Source of the DNA: an uncultured bacterium
GTDB lineage: Bacteria > Patescibacteriota > Gracilibacteria > Absconditabacterales > Absconditicoccaceae
Direction of reading: 5' to 3'
DNA length: 64,000 nucleotides
NCBI GenBank assembly: GCA_937872535.1
Contig: CALMTC010000003.1
Location: 20,064-84,063 of the forward strand
Shown here: positions 54,801 through 64,000 of the stretch, one piece after another
Position numbering within the stretch: position 1 is the stretch's first letter
Layout of the letters: each line of letters begins with the position of its first letter
Made by a program: the position numbers and the translations under genes
Notes under the pieces: generated by a model
What the model saw: only the letters and a program-made list of their open reading frames with translations
The model's database searches: none
What the model was told of the DNA's origin: nothing

Positions 54801-55061
54801 TTATTCTAATGGTTGTATCTTATTATAAGTTCAATCCTTTTGAATTGTCTGCCAATTTTCTTCAAGTTCTTTTTGATGAAGAGCTGCCCATTCAACCACC
54901 AATGTATGAGCTTTGGGAGGCAACCATCACTGCAGTATTCCAATCGTCCTAAGATCAAATAAAGCCTCAAATTCTCAATATGTAGCATGAAAGTGAGGTG
55001 GATTATGATCTGCAAAATAGATGGATATCGATATTCCATAAAAACTACTAAGCTGTGGCAT
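54801..55061 (-). CDS. DUF4160 protein
   Basis: 86 residues. PQLSSFYGISISIYFADHNP and PHFHATYGEFEALFDL match DUF4160 (FYGIxIxxYxxDHxPPHFHaxYg), followed by LQGWLPPKAHTLVVEWAALH and QKELEENWQTIQ. Usually paired with a DUF2442 protein; suspected toxin-antitoxin or mobile module. The start overlaps the DUF2442 stop by 14 bp. Three TGA glycines (ATYGEF, LQGW, KDGTY). Confidence 0.85.
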
Positions 55062-55332
55062 ACTTTTCACTTTTAAAATATTCTAAAGGATTTATTCACG
55101 ACAATTTAAAATAGCACGCCATCACATCCAAATCAGCACTATCATTCCAAACAATAGCAGATCCAGTTTTATTAAGTGAGAACGAAGAAAATGAATCAAA
55201 GTTTTTTAATTGAGAAAAAACAGTGGCTCAAAAAACATATGAACTCATATCAATCTCCCCTTTCACTCCATCATCAAACTCCAAATAAAGCTTATAATCT
55301 GGCAATGCCTTAACTGTCGTAAGTTTAATCAT
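55048..55332 (-). CDS. DUF2442 protein
   Basis: 94 residues. VKALPDYKLYLEFDDGVKGE then IDMSSYVFGATVFSQLKNFD and SADLDVMACYFKL match DUF2442 (V.pl.dy.L.l.F.dG......dl....F..L.d...F...). First gene of the pair with DUF4160 on the minus strand, overlapping it by 14 bp. TGA glycines at VFGA and LSGIN. Role unproven. Confidence 0.82.
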
Positions 55333-55404
55333 CACAAAATATTGAAAGAGCTAAAACTTAAACTATACTACTTCCAATTTATACAAATAATTCAATCAAC
55401 TTCA

Positions 55405-55788
55405 ATGGAACCGCAAACATTTTTTCTCATCTCGATCGGAATCCTCATCTGAATATGTATCGGCTATCTTTTATGAAAAATTTTTTTTCTGCAAACAATC
55501 AAATCTCATCGCAAAGACGCAATCAATAAATCAAAATCTGTCATACTGGGCTGAGTAAATGAAAAAATCGCTCCTCTCCTCCCTCAGTTTCCCTACTCTT
55601 ATAAAGATCTCTCTTTTCTCGGAAAATGAATCGACTATGTAGTCTTTGATGGTCTTTCTCAGTGAGATCTCAAAAAAATAGTCTTCATAGAAATCAAATC
55701 CTGACAATCACAGCTTAACCAAAACGAAAAAATGATAAAAAATATAATTGATGCAAAAAAAGTCAGTTATGAAGTAATCAGAATATAA
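55405..55788 (+). CDS. Endonuc_Holl-family (Holliday junction resolvase-related) nuclease, membrane-anchored
   Basis: 127 residues. N-terminal hydrophobic segment (FFLISIGILIGICIGYLLGK), linker, then LGKGIDYVVFDGLSQGDLKK and IVFIEIKSGQSQLNQNEKMI, the D...EIK nuclease core of Endonuc_Holl (PF10107). Predicted to cut branched DNA or process DNA at the membrane; no experiment known to the reader of this sequence. TGA glycines in GKGIDY, LGG and KSGQ. Confidence 0.85.
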
Positions 55789-55919
55789 TTTTATTGAAAA
55801 ATAAAAAATATTTTTCTTCATAAAAAAATAATCTGCCTAAGTTATTTTCCAATCAACGAAACAAAAAATCGATATAAACAAAAATATAAAAGAACACTAA
55901 TAACTGCAAAAGAAAATAC

Positions 55920-55947
55920 TTGACATAAAATAGCAAATCTATAAAAT
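55920..55947 (+). promoter_or_regulatory. Candidate promoter of the 55984 gene
   Basis: TTGACA (55920-55925), 16-bp spacer, TAAAAT (55942-55947), 36 bp before ATG 55984. Confidence 0.55.
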
Positions 55948-55983
55948 AATCTAAAATAAAACCACCTCAAAAACAAAAAAAAT

Positions 55984-56544
55984 ATGAAAATTGTAGGAAA
56001 ACCTTTTTTGGCATGGACAGTAGCGAACATCATTCCTGGTGAACAATTCTACATCAGACCGGAATCTATACAGATTTCTACCAAAGGAAATCTTTATATA
56101 GATCCTCATGGACAAGCATGTAAGTCAGAATTGGAACAATTCGAAGTCCCTATAAAAAAGCTATCACAGCAGAAAAATGACTACGAAATCGACCTTAATC
56201 TACCATTCGGATTTTTTCCGATCGCGGAAAGTGCTATCAATAAAAAATGGTTAGGCCCGTTCCCACTAGAAACGATAAATCCAGATGAAGTTACTAATGA
56301 AGAACTATGGAACAGAATGAGAATTGATGAGCTTGAGGATCAACTCAAATACAGCGAAAATGTTCTCTCCAAAGAAGGTCTTGAGATTCTTATCAAAACA
56401 ATAGAAAAAAAAGAAAAAGAGTTTTGGGAAAGTATTGATGACTTAGAAATATTAAACGCAATACTAAAAGACCTAAGCACCAAAGAAAAGTATGAAAAAA
56501 TACTTATCCTCAAAAAAATAATTGAGGGAAAACAAAAAAAATAA
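55984..56544 (+). CDS. Hypothetical protein
   Basis: 186 residues, no TGA codons. It begins MKIVGKPFLAWTVANIIPGE with a compact beta-rich half (FYIRPESIQISTKGNLYIDP), then FPLETINPDEVTNEELWNRM and a long coiled-coil C-terminus (VLSKEGLEILIKTIEKKEKE). No signal peptide or membrane helix. Not recognised. Own promoter and a terminator (56563-56590) make it a single-gene unit. Confidence 0.65.
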   Translation: MKIVGKPFLAWTVANIIPGEQFYIRPESIQISTKGNLYIDPHGQACKSELEQFEVPIKKLSQQKNDYEIDLNLPFGFFPIAESAINKKWLGPFPLETINPDEVTNEELWNRMRIDELEDQLKYSENVLSKEGLEILIKTIEKKEKEFWESIDDLEILNAILKDLSTKEKYEKILILKKIIEGKQKK

Positions 56545-56562
56545 TTTTGTATTTCTAAAGCA

Positions 56563-56590
56563 AAACCTACCCTTCATCAGGTAGGTTTTT
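56563..56590 (+). terminator. Intrinsic terminator after the 55984 gene
   Basis: Stem AAACCTACC / GGTAGGTTT (56563-56571 with 56580-56588), loop of 8 nt, then a T run. Confidence 0.85.
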
Positions 56591-56608
56591 TTTACTTGTT
56601 TTTTTCAC

Positions 56609-58819
56609 TTAAGGAAGTTTTCTGGCCTCCACACCAGGATAATACCAGTCGATAATTTGCTGAGCTAGATAGCCATGATCAGCTAGAAATTGAGCTCATT
56701 TTCCACTCAGTCCGACACCATGTCACTGAAAATCTTTTCCAGCTCCGCACTGAGAAAAATCAAGCCTTGACTGGAGATACGGCGTATCAATCCATCACCA
56801 TTTTTCCTGGGCCGACCAGATAAATCCAGCGCTACAGCTATAATACGGCAAGATCGGCAAATAGCCACGATAAAGCAAAACCTGATCAGTCGTAGCGTCG
56901 AGAGCTTTTTTCCAGTTTTTAAAAGTTTTATCAGCTCCAGCTCCGACATATTTTTGGAAAATATCTGGATCATCGACAGCATTATAAAGCACTCCTTGAG
57001 GCAAAGACGGATGTTTATTTTCCTGAGAAAGATAAAACAAAGCATATCACTTCGTCAGCAAAGCCATGACTTTATGTTTTTCAGGATGGTCAGCATCAGC
57101 TATCTCAGCCAATCATCTCATATACAAGTCAAACGGCAACTCATTTATCACAGCAAAACGATTCTCCAGCCCTCAGTTTTTCAGTTTGACACTCTGAGAA
57201 ACGATATGAATAGCTCAATAGAAACGATTTCGAGCAATCCCAGCATACGATTTTCTCTGATACGTAGGGAAATCGACAGTCTTTCCATCACCAGCAGCGA
57301 CAGAAATCTGAGCTCCAGTACTAGCCATACCATCAATATCAGCTCTCAGATAGCCATTAAAAACTTCGACAGAAACACTATGAGCATCGAGAAAATCTCT
57401 CGATCAAAAACTCACCGTACAGCCATTTTCACAGACCATAGACCAGCCCTGAGATTTAGTCGTCAACTCGTACAATAAAACTTTTACCTTCTGAGCCTCC
57501 AGCTCCGCCACACGAGAAAACGGAATTTTCGTGCTTATTTTAGTAGATCCACTCTGTGCCTCTTGAAAACCAAACTGCTCCTTATAGTTATTTTTTCTGA
57601 TCGTCAACAAATTCGTCACATCACTCTTCCACAGGACCGAAAAAATCACAGAAAAATTTGATCCATCATTTTTCTTCAGACTAATACGTTTTCTTCAGCT
57701 CGTCAGATTTTTTAATTTCTTCACCGTAATCTCAAAAAAATTTCAATTCTGGTTACAACTCACAATCGCATAGCTAGGACTATCAGCCAGACAGCTTCCA
57801 TCTTTTCCATTTTGTAAAGGCACAGACAAGCGAATTTGATCATCCAGAGAAATCTGAGGCAAATCAAAATAATATGAAGCTTCAGAGACAAAAGGCTGGT
57901 TAATAAGCTGACTACCAGCTCTTTTTTTCACCTCAGTTCTGACAAAATCTAGTTTTTCATACAAAAACTTCCCAGGACAAGAAGTCGTTCCACAGTCTCT
58001 ATGTCAGATCAAAGAAAAATCTGTCACATTGGAAATATAAGGAGCTGTTGCAGATTCTTTGTGCCAAGTAATTTTTTTGAACGGATCGATATGATATTTT
58101 TTAGCCAGCTCTGTGCTCAAAACTATCAAAGACTCGAGCTGTGCAGCTGTCGGCTTTTCCACCTCAAAATTTCCCATCAAAGAAATTCAGATACTCGAGG
58201 CATTATTCCAGGCAGCATGAGCAGCGATCACACCCTCTCAGCCAGCTCTTCACTCGTAAATTTTCCCAGCTGGATCAATCAAAAAATTATAGCCAATATC
58301 TCACCACCCTCTCGTAAAAGTATGAAAATAAGCTGTTCACTTCAGATAATTCACTATCGCCTCTCGAGTCGTCAGCTGCGAACCATCAGTCACTGTATGG
58401 TGAACCACGATTCTATCTTTGTGTTCCTTATAAGACTGATTCCACCAAAATTCTTTCCCATTGACTCAAGTGACAGTCTTATCTACCAGCACCTCATTTG
58501 GAAAATTATCAACCAGATACTCATTTCTTGTTTTCGAGATCTCGCGAGACAGCTCTTGAGCTTTGATCTTTTTCTGATAAGCCACTGGATCGCTCCCCGA
58601 CAAAGCCACCAACTCATCAGCACTTTTTTTCCAGCCATCACGAATCGGCTGATAACTAGCATAATCATCATAAAGCCAAGCTGGATTTGCTCATCGCTGA
58701 TCACGACCGATAATAGTCAAGCCAGGAAAAGACCATGGATCTCCCATAGCTCCCAAGCTCACTCCTCCCGTCAAAACAGCAAGAAAAAAAATAGAAAAAA
58801 AATATTTTAAAAATGACAT
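56609..58819 (-). CDS. Peptidoglycan amidase (PGRP/Amidase_2) fused to SpoIID-like domain
   Basis: 736 residues. Signal peptide (FLKYFFSIFFLAVLTGGVSL). Amidase_2/PGRP domain near 135-300: RIVVHHTVTDGSQL, GWGDIGYNFLIDPAGKIYEG, AHAAWNNASSIGISLMGNFE, and GHRDCGTTSCPG supply the zinc ligands (His/His/Cys-type). The C-terminal third carries a SpoIID-like domain (NELPFDLYMRGLAEIADADH; HPSLPQGVLYNAVDDPDIFQ; HGVGLSGKGAQFLADHGYLA). Cuts the stem peptide from glycan strands and then opens the glycan, by family analogy. Many TGA glycines. Confidence 0.92.
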
Positions 58820-58992
58820 TTTTACATTCACCAGAAAATAAAATTAGATGGAATTTTTTTTATTCAGAAAAAATATAAATATTTCTCAATTTTTTCCAAC
58901 CAATAAAAAAGTTTTTTTAAATTCCAATTGCATTACCACAAACAAATCACTAAAAAACTGAAAAAGTTTTATTTCTGCTTTTGAAAAACGAA

Positions 58993-59397
58993 ATGTCTAC
59001 TAAAATATTTATCAATCTCCCCACCAAAGATCTGACCAAAGCTACAGCTTTTTATGAAGCGCTGGGATGCATCAAAAATCCAAATTTTAGCAACGAGACA
59101 GCGAGCTGATTAGCCTTGGATGAGACGATTCACATCATGATTTTGACGGAGCCTTTTTTCAAATCATTCATCCCTCACAAAGAGATCTCAGATTCGAAAA
59201 AAACTTGCGAAGTACTCAATGCGATAAGTAGAAACAGTAAAGAAGAAGTCGACTCATTTCTCGAAAAAGCCCTCAGCGCCGGAGCAAACGAGTTTAGACC
59301 AGCATACGATTTAGAATTTATGTATGGCAGAGACTTCGAAGATCTCGACGGTCATATCTGGGAAATTTTTTGGATGGATCCAAACTACAAAGGATAA
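58993..59397 (+). CDS. VOC (glyoxalase-fold) family protein
   Basis: 134 residues. STKIFINLPTKDLTKATAFY then EALGCIKNPNFS, and FMYGRDFEDLDGHIWEIFWM at the end give the paired beta-alpha-beta-beta-beta units of the YaeR/YuaE-type VOC fold with the GH-xWE metal end. Enzyme activity not predictable. Small TGA use (ASGLAL). It is followed by the SRPBCC gene after 36 bp. Confidence 0.82.
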
Positions 59398-59433
59398 AAC
59401 TAAAAAAAATTTATTTTCTTTTTTCAAATAACG

Positions 59434-59958
59434 ATGAAAATTCTTTACGCTCTTCTTATCTTAATTGCTATACCACTTATTGTTGCAGCGGCCTTACCAA
59501 AAACTTTTTCACTCTCAGTAGAAACAGTCATCAATGTACCAAAACCAACTGCTCGAGAATACATCAAACTCATCAAAAACCAAGAGACTTACAGCGTCCG
59601 AATAATGAAAGATCCGAATATAAAACTAGTTTACAGCGGAATAGACGGAACAGAATGATTCACAGCTTCTCGATCAAGCGACGACCAAAGTGTTTGAGTT
59701 TGAGCTCAAGAAATCACTAAAATCGTAGACTGAGACTCTTACGAAGTAGAACTCAGATTTGAAAAGCCAATGAAAAATACAAACTACGCTACTACGACTC
59801 TCGAAGCTCTAGACATAAGCCAAACCAAAGTCACAAGTAGTTTCAGAGGAGAAAGTGCACGACCTTTTAATCTTCTCACCTACTGTTTTCTCCCTATGGT
59901 AAGAAAAGACATGGAACAAAATCTCGCCAATCTCAAAAAAAATCTCGAGACAAAATAA
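59434..59958 (+). CDS. SRPBCC/polyketide cyclase-like protein, membrane-anchored
   Basis: 174 residues. N-terminal hydrophobic segment (ILYALLILIAIPLIVAAALP), then a START/SRPBCC fold: FSLSVETVINVPKPTAREYI, KLVYSGIDGTEGFTASRSSD, ELRFEKPMKNTNYATTTLEA and LLTYCFLPMVRKDMEQNLAN, with the final amphipathic helix. Binding partner unknown. Four TGA glycines. Likely co-transcribed with the VOC gene. Confidence 0.75.
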
Positions 59959-59989
59959 CTTTCTGCCACACTTCCTCAAAAAGCTTTTG

Positions 59990-60017
59990 TTGTAACAGTC
60001 AAAGAAATGAGTATAGT
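59990..60017 (+). promoter_or_regulatory. Candidate promoter of the 60055 toxin-antitoxin pair
   Basis: TTGTAA (59990-59995), 16-bp spacer, TATAGT (60012-60017), 38 bp before ATG 60055. Confidence 0.45.
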
Positions 60018-60054
60018 AAAAACAACTAAATTTTTATTGTTTCATATTTGAACA

Positions 60055-60303
60055 ATGAGTACAACTGTTGCTATCGAAAAAAAACTCACTCCAGCCCTGA
60101 TGAATAAAACCATAAAAGAAATTTTTCCTGCATATAAATCAGGTAGAATTATTTTTCTTACTGAATGAAAAAAAGAGAAAAAAAATGAAATTATTCCCTA
60201 TCCAGAAGATCTAGTTGCCCGTAAAAAAGCTATGAAAGAACTAAAAGAATGAAAAACTTTTAATGTAAAAGATGTCGCAAAAGAATTATGAATTACACTA
60301 TAG
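60055..60303 (+). CDS. Antitoxin of a ParE/RelE-type pair
   Basis: 82 residues with four TGA glycines. TVAIEKKLTPALMNKTIKEI, then FPAYKSGRIIFLTEGKKEKK, and KELKEGKTFNVKDVAKELGI, which reads as a short DNA-binding or toxin-wrapping helix. It precedes and overlaps the toxin by 16 bp. Family not named with confidence, but the arrangement is characteristic. Confidence 0.65.
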
Positions 60304-60551
60304 AACTTTCAAAAGATGTCAAGAAAATTCTTAAAAAATGTGATAGACACATTGTTATTCACTTCTTCGAGAAGATTAAAATTATGTCTATCAACCCTTT
60401 TGATAGTAGACTTGATATAAAAAAACTTCAAAATTCTGATGATTATAGACTAAGAGTAGGAAAATTTAGATTTCTTTATACTATCCAAGAAAATATTATT
60501 CTCATTTATTTCTACAAGGCTGATAGTAGAGGCGACATTTACAAAAACTAA
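60288..60551 (+). CDS. RelE/ParE-superfamily toxin
   Basis: 87 residues. MNYTIELSKDVKKILKKCDR, then LQNSDDYRLRVGKFRFLYTI, ending KADSRGDIYKN. The order helix, helix, beta-sheet with YRLRVGKFRFLY matches RelE/ParE (YRiRvGdYRi.Y). The start overlaps the antitoxin stop by 16 bp, so the two are translationally coupled. mRNA interference or gyrase poisoning cannot be separated here. Confidence 0.85.
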   Translation: MNYTIELSKDVKKILKKCDRHIVIHFFEKIKIMSINPFDSRLDIKKLQNSDDYRLRVGKFRFLYTIQENIILIYFYKADSRGDIYKN

Positions 60552-60613
60552 ATAAAATCTATTAAAAATAATTTTCTGCAAAAAAAATAAATTTATCGTT
60601 TTACCAGTTCTTA

Positions 60614-61546
60614 ATGTATATTCCACTCCACGGCCATAGCTCATTTTCGCTCCTCGAAGCTATCGCAAAAATCGGAAAAGTCGTAGAAAAAGCAAAGGAA
60701 TTTGGCATGACAGCAGTTGGATTCACAGACTACAACTGATTATACTGATCGATTGATTTTTATGACTACTGCAAAAAAGCTGGAATCAAACCAATTTTGT
60801 GAATAGAAATCCCTCTCGTACAAGATTTTTCACAAAAAATTTCTTCTCCTGGTACTGTCTGTATTTTGGCAAAAAACGATGAATGATATGCTAATCTCAT
60901 CAAACTTGTTTCAGCAGCAAACACCATAGGTTCTGAAAATGGAGCCAAAATAGATCGAGCTACCTTGAAAGAATATGCAGCTGGTCTGATGGTTTTTCTA
61001 TGATGAGAAAAAAGTCTCATAGCTAAGATGCTAGAAACCAATGCCGAACAGAAAAAAATTCAAGACACCATACAGCAAATCATAAATAGCATCTGAAAAG
61101 AGAATTTTTTTCTAGAAATAAATGCTCAAAATGAGAACAATCTACCAAACATCAAAACAATCAACGAAATAACTTTAAACCTCTGAGAAAAACTAGATAT
61201 ACCAGTTTTTGTGTGAAACAACTATCACTACATCAAACCAGATGAAAAAGAAGCTTTTGAAATGGCATTAGCGATCAAGGATTGACTCAAGCTCTATGAC
61301 GATCAAAGAAGAAAAGTAGTCTGAGATTATCACTTTTGCGATGAAAATAATATAATTACAGTTATGAAAAAAAATAACTATTCTGACGAACAAATCAAAA
61401 AACGAATTGATCAGACTCAGATTATAGCCGACCAGATAAATCTATCCATAAACCTCTGAGCTACTTATTTTCCCAAGTATCAAACACCAGATCGTATTGA
61501 GAAATTATACAATCAACAAAAAGAAAAACTCATCATAGAATGATAA
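60614..61546 (+). CDS. Stand-alone PHP-domain protein resembling the N-terminus of DNA polymerase III alpha
   Basis: 310 residues. IPLHGHSSFSLLEAIAKIGK, TAVGFTDYNGLYGSIDFYDY and KKAGIKPILGIEIPL follow the DnaE PHP pattern (HxHSxFSLLDG..., TDHGNLYG...F, GIKPIxGxE). VFVGNNYHYIKPDEKEAFEM is the later DnaE segment. The conserved His of TDHG reads Tyr-Asn, so the metal site is altered. No polymerase domains follow before the stop, and the next gene is convergent. It may be a proofreading or phosphoesterase-like relative, or a truncated polymerase. TGA used for about a dozen glycines. Confidence 0.75.
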
Positions 61547-61547
61547 A

Positions 61548-63299
61548 CTACTTACTATTTCTCAGTACTTCAAGTTGTTCTTTAGTGAGCATAAGATTTT
61601 TTACTCACTGAAAAAGAGATTTTGAAGAAGAGTAAATAGCACGATTAATCATCAAAATAGTAGAAAAATCAGCTTCTTCTAAGTTCTGAAAGAAATTTTT
61701 TTCTTTACCATAGCGATAAAAAAACAGATCTGAAAATTTCATAGCAGAAAGTAAATTTTTTAGTTCAAAAGCATAATCCAGTTTTGATTTCTTTTCGATA
61801 AAAGATTGAAGAATTTTATAGTAAGTAGAAACGTTTTTACGCACTACAGCAAGCATTTTTTTTAAAATAATACTATCAGATTCTTGAAGATCGAGAAGAT
61901 TATGATAAATATCTTTAAAAATCTTGGCACTATAGAGAATCACATTAATTTGAGAAACAATCTGTCTATAATGTTCCAAAAAATCCTGATCTTTACTGAG
62001 TAATTGACGCTCCATCGTAAAGGCTACTAGCCTTTGCTGAATTTTTTTCAATAAAAAATACTCTTCCATCATATGAGAAAAAGAAAAATTTCAATTCTGA
62101 GATATAATCTTCCCATTACGATTACTCAAAGAAAAAAGAGCAAGATTGAAACTGATAACTTTTGATAACAAAAAACGAACATCTTTCTGCAAAGCTCAAA
62201 GAATTTCTTCATCCAAATCTGATCCCAATCAATCAATCGCAAGATCAAGCTTCTCTTTCTTAGTAGAAAAAACTCTCTGAATATATTCAGTAAACCAATT
62301 CACAAAAGGCAAAGCTAAAACTCCGGTGACTATATTAAAGAGTATGTTATACAAAGCCAAACCAGTTACTGGATCATCACGATATCAAAGTACTTCTGTA
62401 ATAAAAATTAAAAATGGCGTAAAAAAGATAAAACCAATAAAACTAGAATAAAGATTGAAAAAAAGATGGGTAGCGGCCACTTGTCTTTTACCACTCTTTC
62501 CACCCAAAGATGCCAAGATAGCTGTAGAAGTAGTACCAATATTCGTACCCAAAACTACAGCCATACCAATTGGTAGTGAGATAATTCCAGCATGCAAAGC
62601 AGATAAAGTCAAAGCATTTGCTAAACTACTAGATTGCATCAGAGCAGATAAAAAAATTCCCAAAAGAAAAAAGAAAAAAAGACCATAATCACGAAACTGT
62701 TGAAAGTCAAAACTACGAGCAAAAGATTCAACACTAGCATTCATAAAATCAAGCCCCAAAAAAAGAAGACCAAAACCAAAAAGAATCAAAAAAAGTTTTT
62801 TTATAGTTTCATAACGAGAAAAAATCAGATGCCCAACTCCACCCAAAGCCACCAACGGTAAAGCAAAAGAAGCGATATCAAACTTAAAACCAAGAAGAGC
62901 GATCATGAGACCCTGAAAAGTAGTACCAATATTTGATCAGATAACAATCCCCACAGCAGATTTCAAGCCAATAATTCCAGCACCCACAAATCAGATAGTC
63001 AGCAAAGTAATAATACCGCTACTCTGCACTGCCATAGTCGATAAAGTCCCAGCCATCAGTGATTTTCAGAGCGAATTAGTCGAATACTGTAAAAGATTCT
63101 TGAACGATCTCGTCGTCAATCCAGCCACAGTTTCTTCAAAGAGAAACATCCCAAACAGAAAAAGTCCCAATCCTCCAAAAAAACTCCCCCAATCACTAAA
63201 ATACATCACAATTAACTCAAAAAATAAATTAACTGGTAAAAGTCTATAAAAAAACAAAAAAATAGCAAAAAATAACAATCTGCTATACTCGATGAGCAT
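61548..63299 (-). CDS. Na/Pi cotransporter II-like membrane protein with PhoU-like tail
   Basis: 583 residues. Hydrophobic N-terminal two thirds: GLGLFLFGMFLFEETVAGLT, the repeated QSS motifs (AVQSSGIITLLTIG; LMQSSSLANALTLSALHAG) and GTNIGTTSTAILAS, hallmarks of the NptA/Na-Pi family (PF02690). From about residue 370 a helical PhoU-like tail follows. Moves phosphate with sodium across the membrane. TGA glycines in several turns. Convergent with the PHP gene, stop codons only a base apart. ATG 63299 gives an added helix; the internal Met near 63207 is an alternative. Confidence 0.92.
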
Positions 63300-63375
63300 G
63301 AAAATTGAGAAAAATTTAATCGATAAATAAAAAAAAGAACAAAGCTCAAAGCCTTGTCCCTTTAGTAAATCTCTG

Positions 63376-63864
63376 CTATTTTCTTATCGTCTTAAATTTA
63401 TCACTTAAAAGTTTTAATTTCTGGACAGTATCTGGAAATTGAGAATCACGAGTCTGCTCAAACAAATCTTCCCAGCTCTCATCAGCCGATTCAAATCTCC
63501 CTCACTGCTCTTTAGTCAAAACAACAAGGAGATTAAGAGCTATTTGCCTCTTCAATCAAACATCAGCAGTGTGATCTGAATAAGAATTTTCATGATCATG
63601 CAATTTATCAATATATTCTCCAAATTTTTCAACTCTGTTCTCATCATCAGCCCTCATCAAAACCACCACTTCAGCTCTCTTCTGAGCAAGTGTTTCAGGT
63701 TCTTCAAAACCAAGCTCTTTCACGAGCTCCATAGCCAAAGTATCTGGCGTAGCTTCCAGTATTTCCATAAGCTCTTCAGCTTTTTGTTCCGAAAACTGAG
63801 TACTCAAGAAATTCTTAAACTCAACCCAAAGCGTTTTTATTTTATCAGAAAATGATTTATTCAT
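63376..63864 (-). CDS. Hypothetical acidic helical protein
   Basis: 162 residues. Begins MNKSFSDKIKTLWVEFKNFL, mostly helical and acidic (EELMEILEATPDTLAMELVK; QKRAEVVVLMRADDENRVEK), ending SDKFKTIRK. Two TGA glycines (ADVGLKR and QGGRF). No membrane segment. Not recognised. It is upstream of the Na/Pi gene on the same strand with a 76-bp gap that holds a weak hairpin followed by T residues (63330-63360). The last 136 bp of the window show nothing clear. Confidence 0.6.
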
Positions 63865-64000
63865 GAGAAATATCTATTAAATAAAAGTCTTACTCCTGAT
63901 TGTATTATTTTTTTAAAAAAGTCAATAAATTTATGAGTTTTTCTTTGTTAATATTGCAGCAATTAGGTTTACAGATTAGAAGATAGATAGGTATAGTAGG

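Overview
The window reads as a piece of a small, AT-rich genome from Candidatus Gracilibacteria (BD1-5) or Absconditabacteria (SR1), the candidate phyla known to translate UGA as glycine (translation table 25). The evidence is internal. In every conserved gene (secA, clpC-type ATPase, sufC, map, ruvC, serS, proS, dnaG, lgt, greA, grpE) the standard-code reading frame is broken by TGA, and each TGA falls at a conserved glycine, including P-loop and signature glycines. All reconstructed genes end in TAA or TAG, none in TGA. All coordinates below use UGA = Gly. No rRNA, tRNA or CRISPR array was recognised, and the phylum cannot be settled from this window.

Layout. 1-9.5 kb: the 3' end of a SufB/SufD-type gene, an HD hydrolase, an intact IS1595-family transposon carrying a P63C-domain passenger gene, a transketolase-like protein, SufC, a DUF1624 membrane protein, GreA, a hibernation-factor-like protein, a YidD-Fmt fusion and a DUF192 protein. 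9.5-17.7 kb: a candidate structured RNA with its own promoter, then secA, grpE, a MazG-like gene, map, ruvC, a SIMPL protein, an SPFH protein and a HIT protein, separated by REP-like palindromes. 17.7-26.7 kb is accessory. It holds a decayed and an intact copy of a RhuM / secreted protein / proS unit, a PemK toxin, a frameshifted YgjP-like peptidase, a RelE-type toxin-antitoxin pair, an orphan ribbon-helix-helix antitoxin and a degenerate Sir2-like protein.

27-41 kb: small secreted or metal-binding proteins, a ClpC/ClpB ATPase, membrane-anchored proteins, a four-helix-bundle protein, a second SPFH protein, a 735-residue surface protein, a DinB-like protein and a 1500-residue beta-helix/SLH-like surface protein. 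41-50 kb: an HNH endonuclease, thioredoxin, an HxlR regulator divergent from a nitroreductase, DnaG primase, a DUF4012 protein, a DsbA-like thiol protein and a related Cys-rich membrane protein. 50-64 kb: an O-antigen-ligase-like protein, Lgt, an unknown membrane protein, XseB, SerRS, a DUF2442/DUF4160 pair, an Endonuc_Holl nuclease, a peptidoglycan amidase/SpoIID fusion, VOC and SRPBCC proteins, a ParE/RelE toxin-antitoxin pair, a stand-alone PHP domain and a Na/Pi cotransporter.

How the genes fit together. Core translation, secretion and replication genes are packed tightly, with short gaps and bidirectional terminators; in two cases the stop codon lies inside or against the terminator stem. 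Many products are envelope or surface proteins (Lgt, SecA, YidD, DsbA-like, PGRP/SpoIID amidase, beta-helix/SLH protein), as expected for an episymbiont that lives attached to a host cell. The toxin-antitoxin and mobile genes also use UGA codons, so they are adapted to this code.
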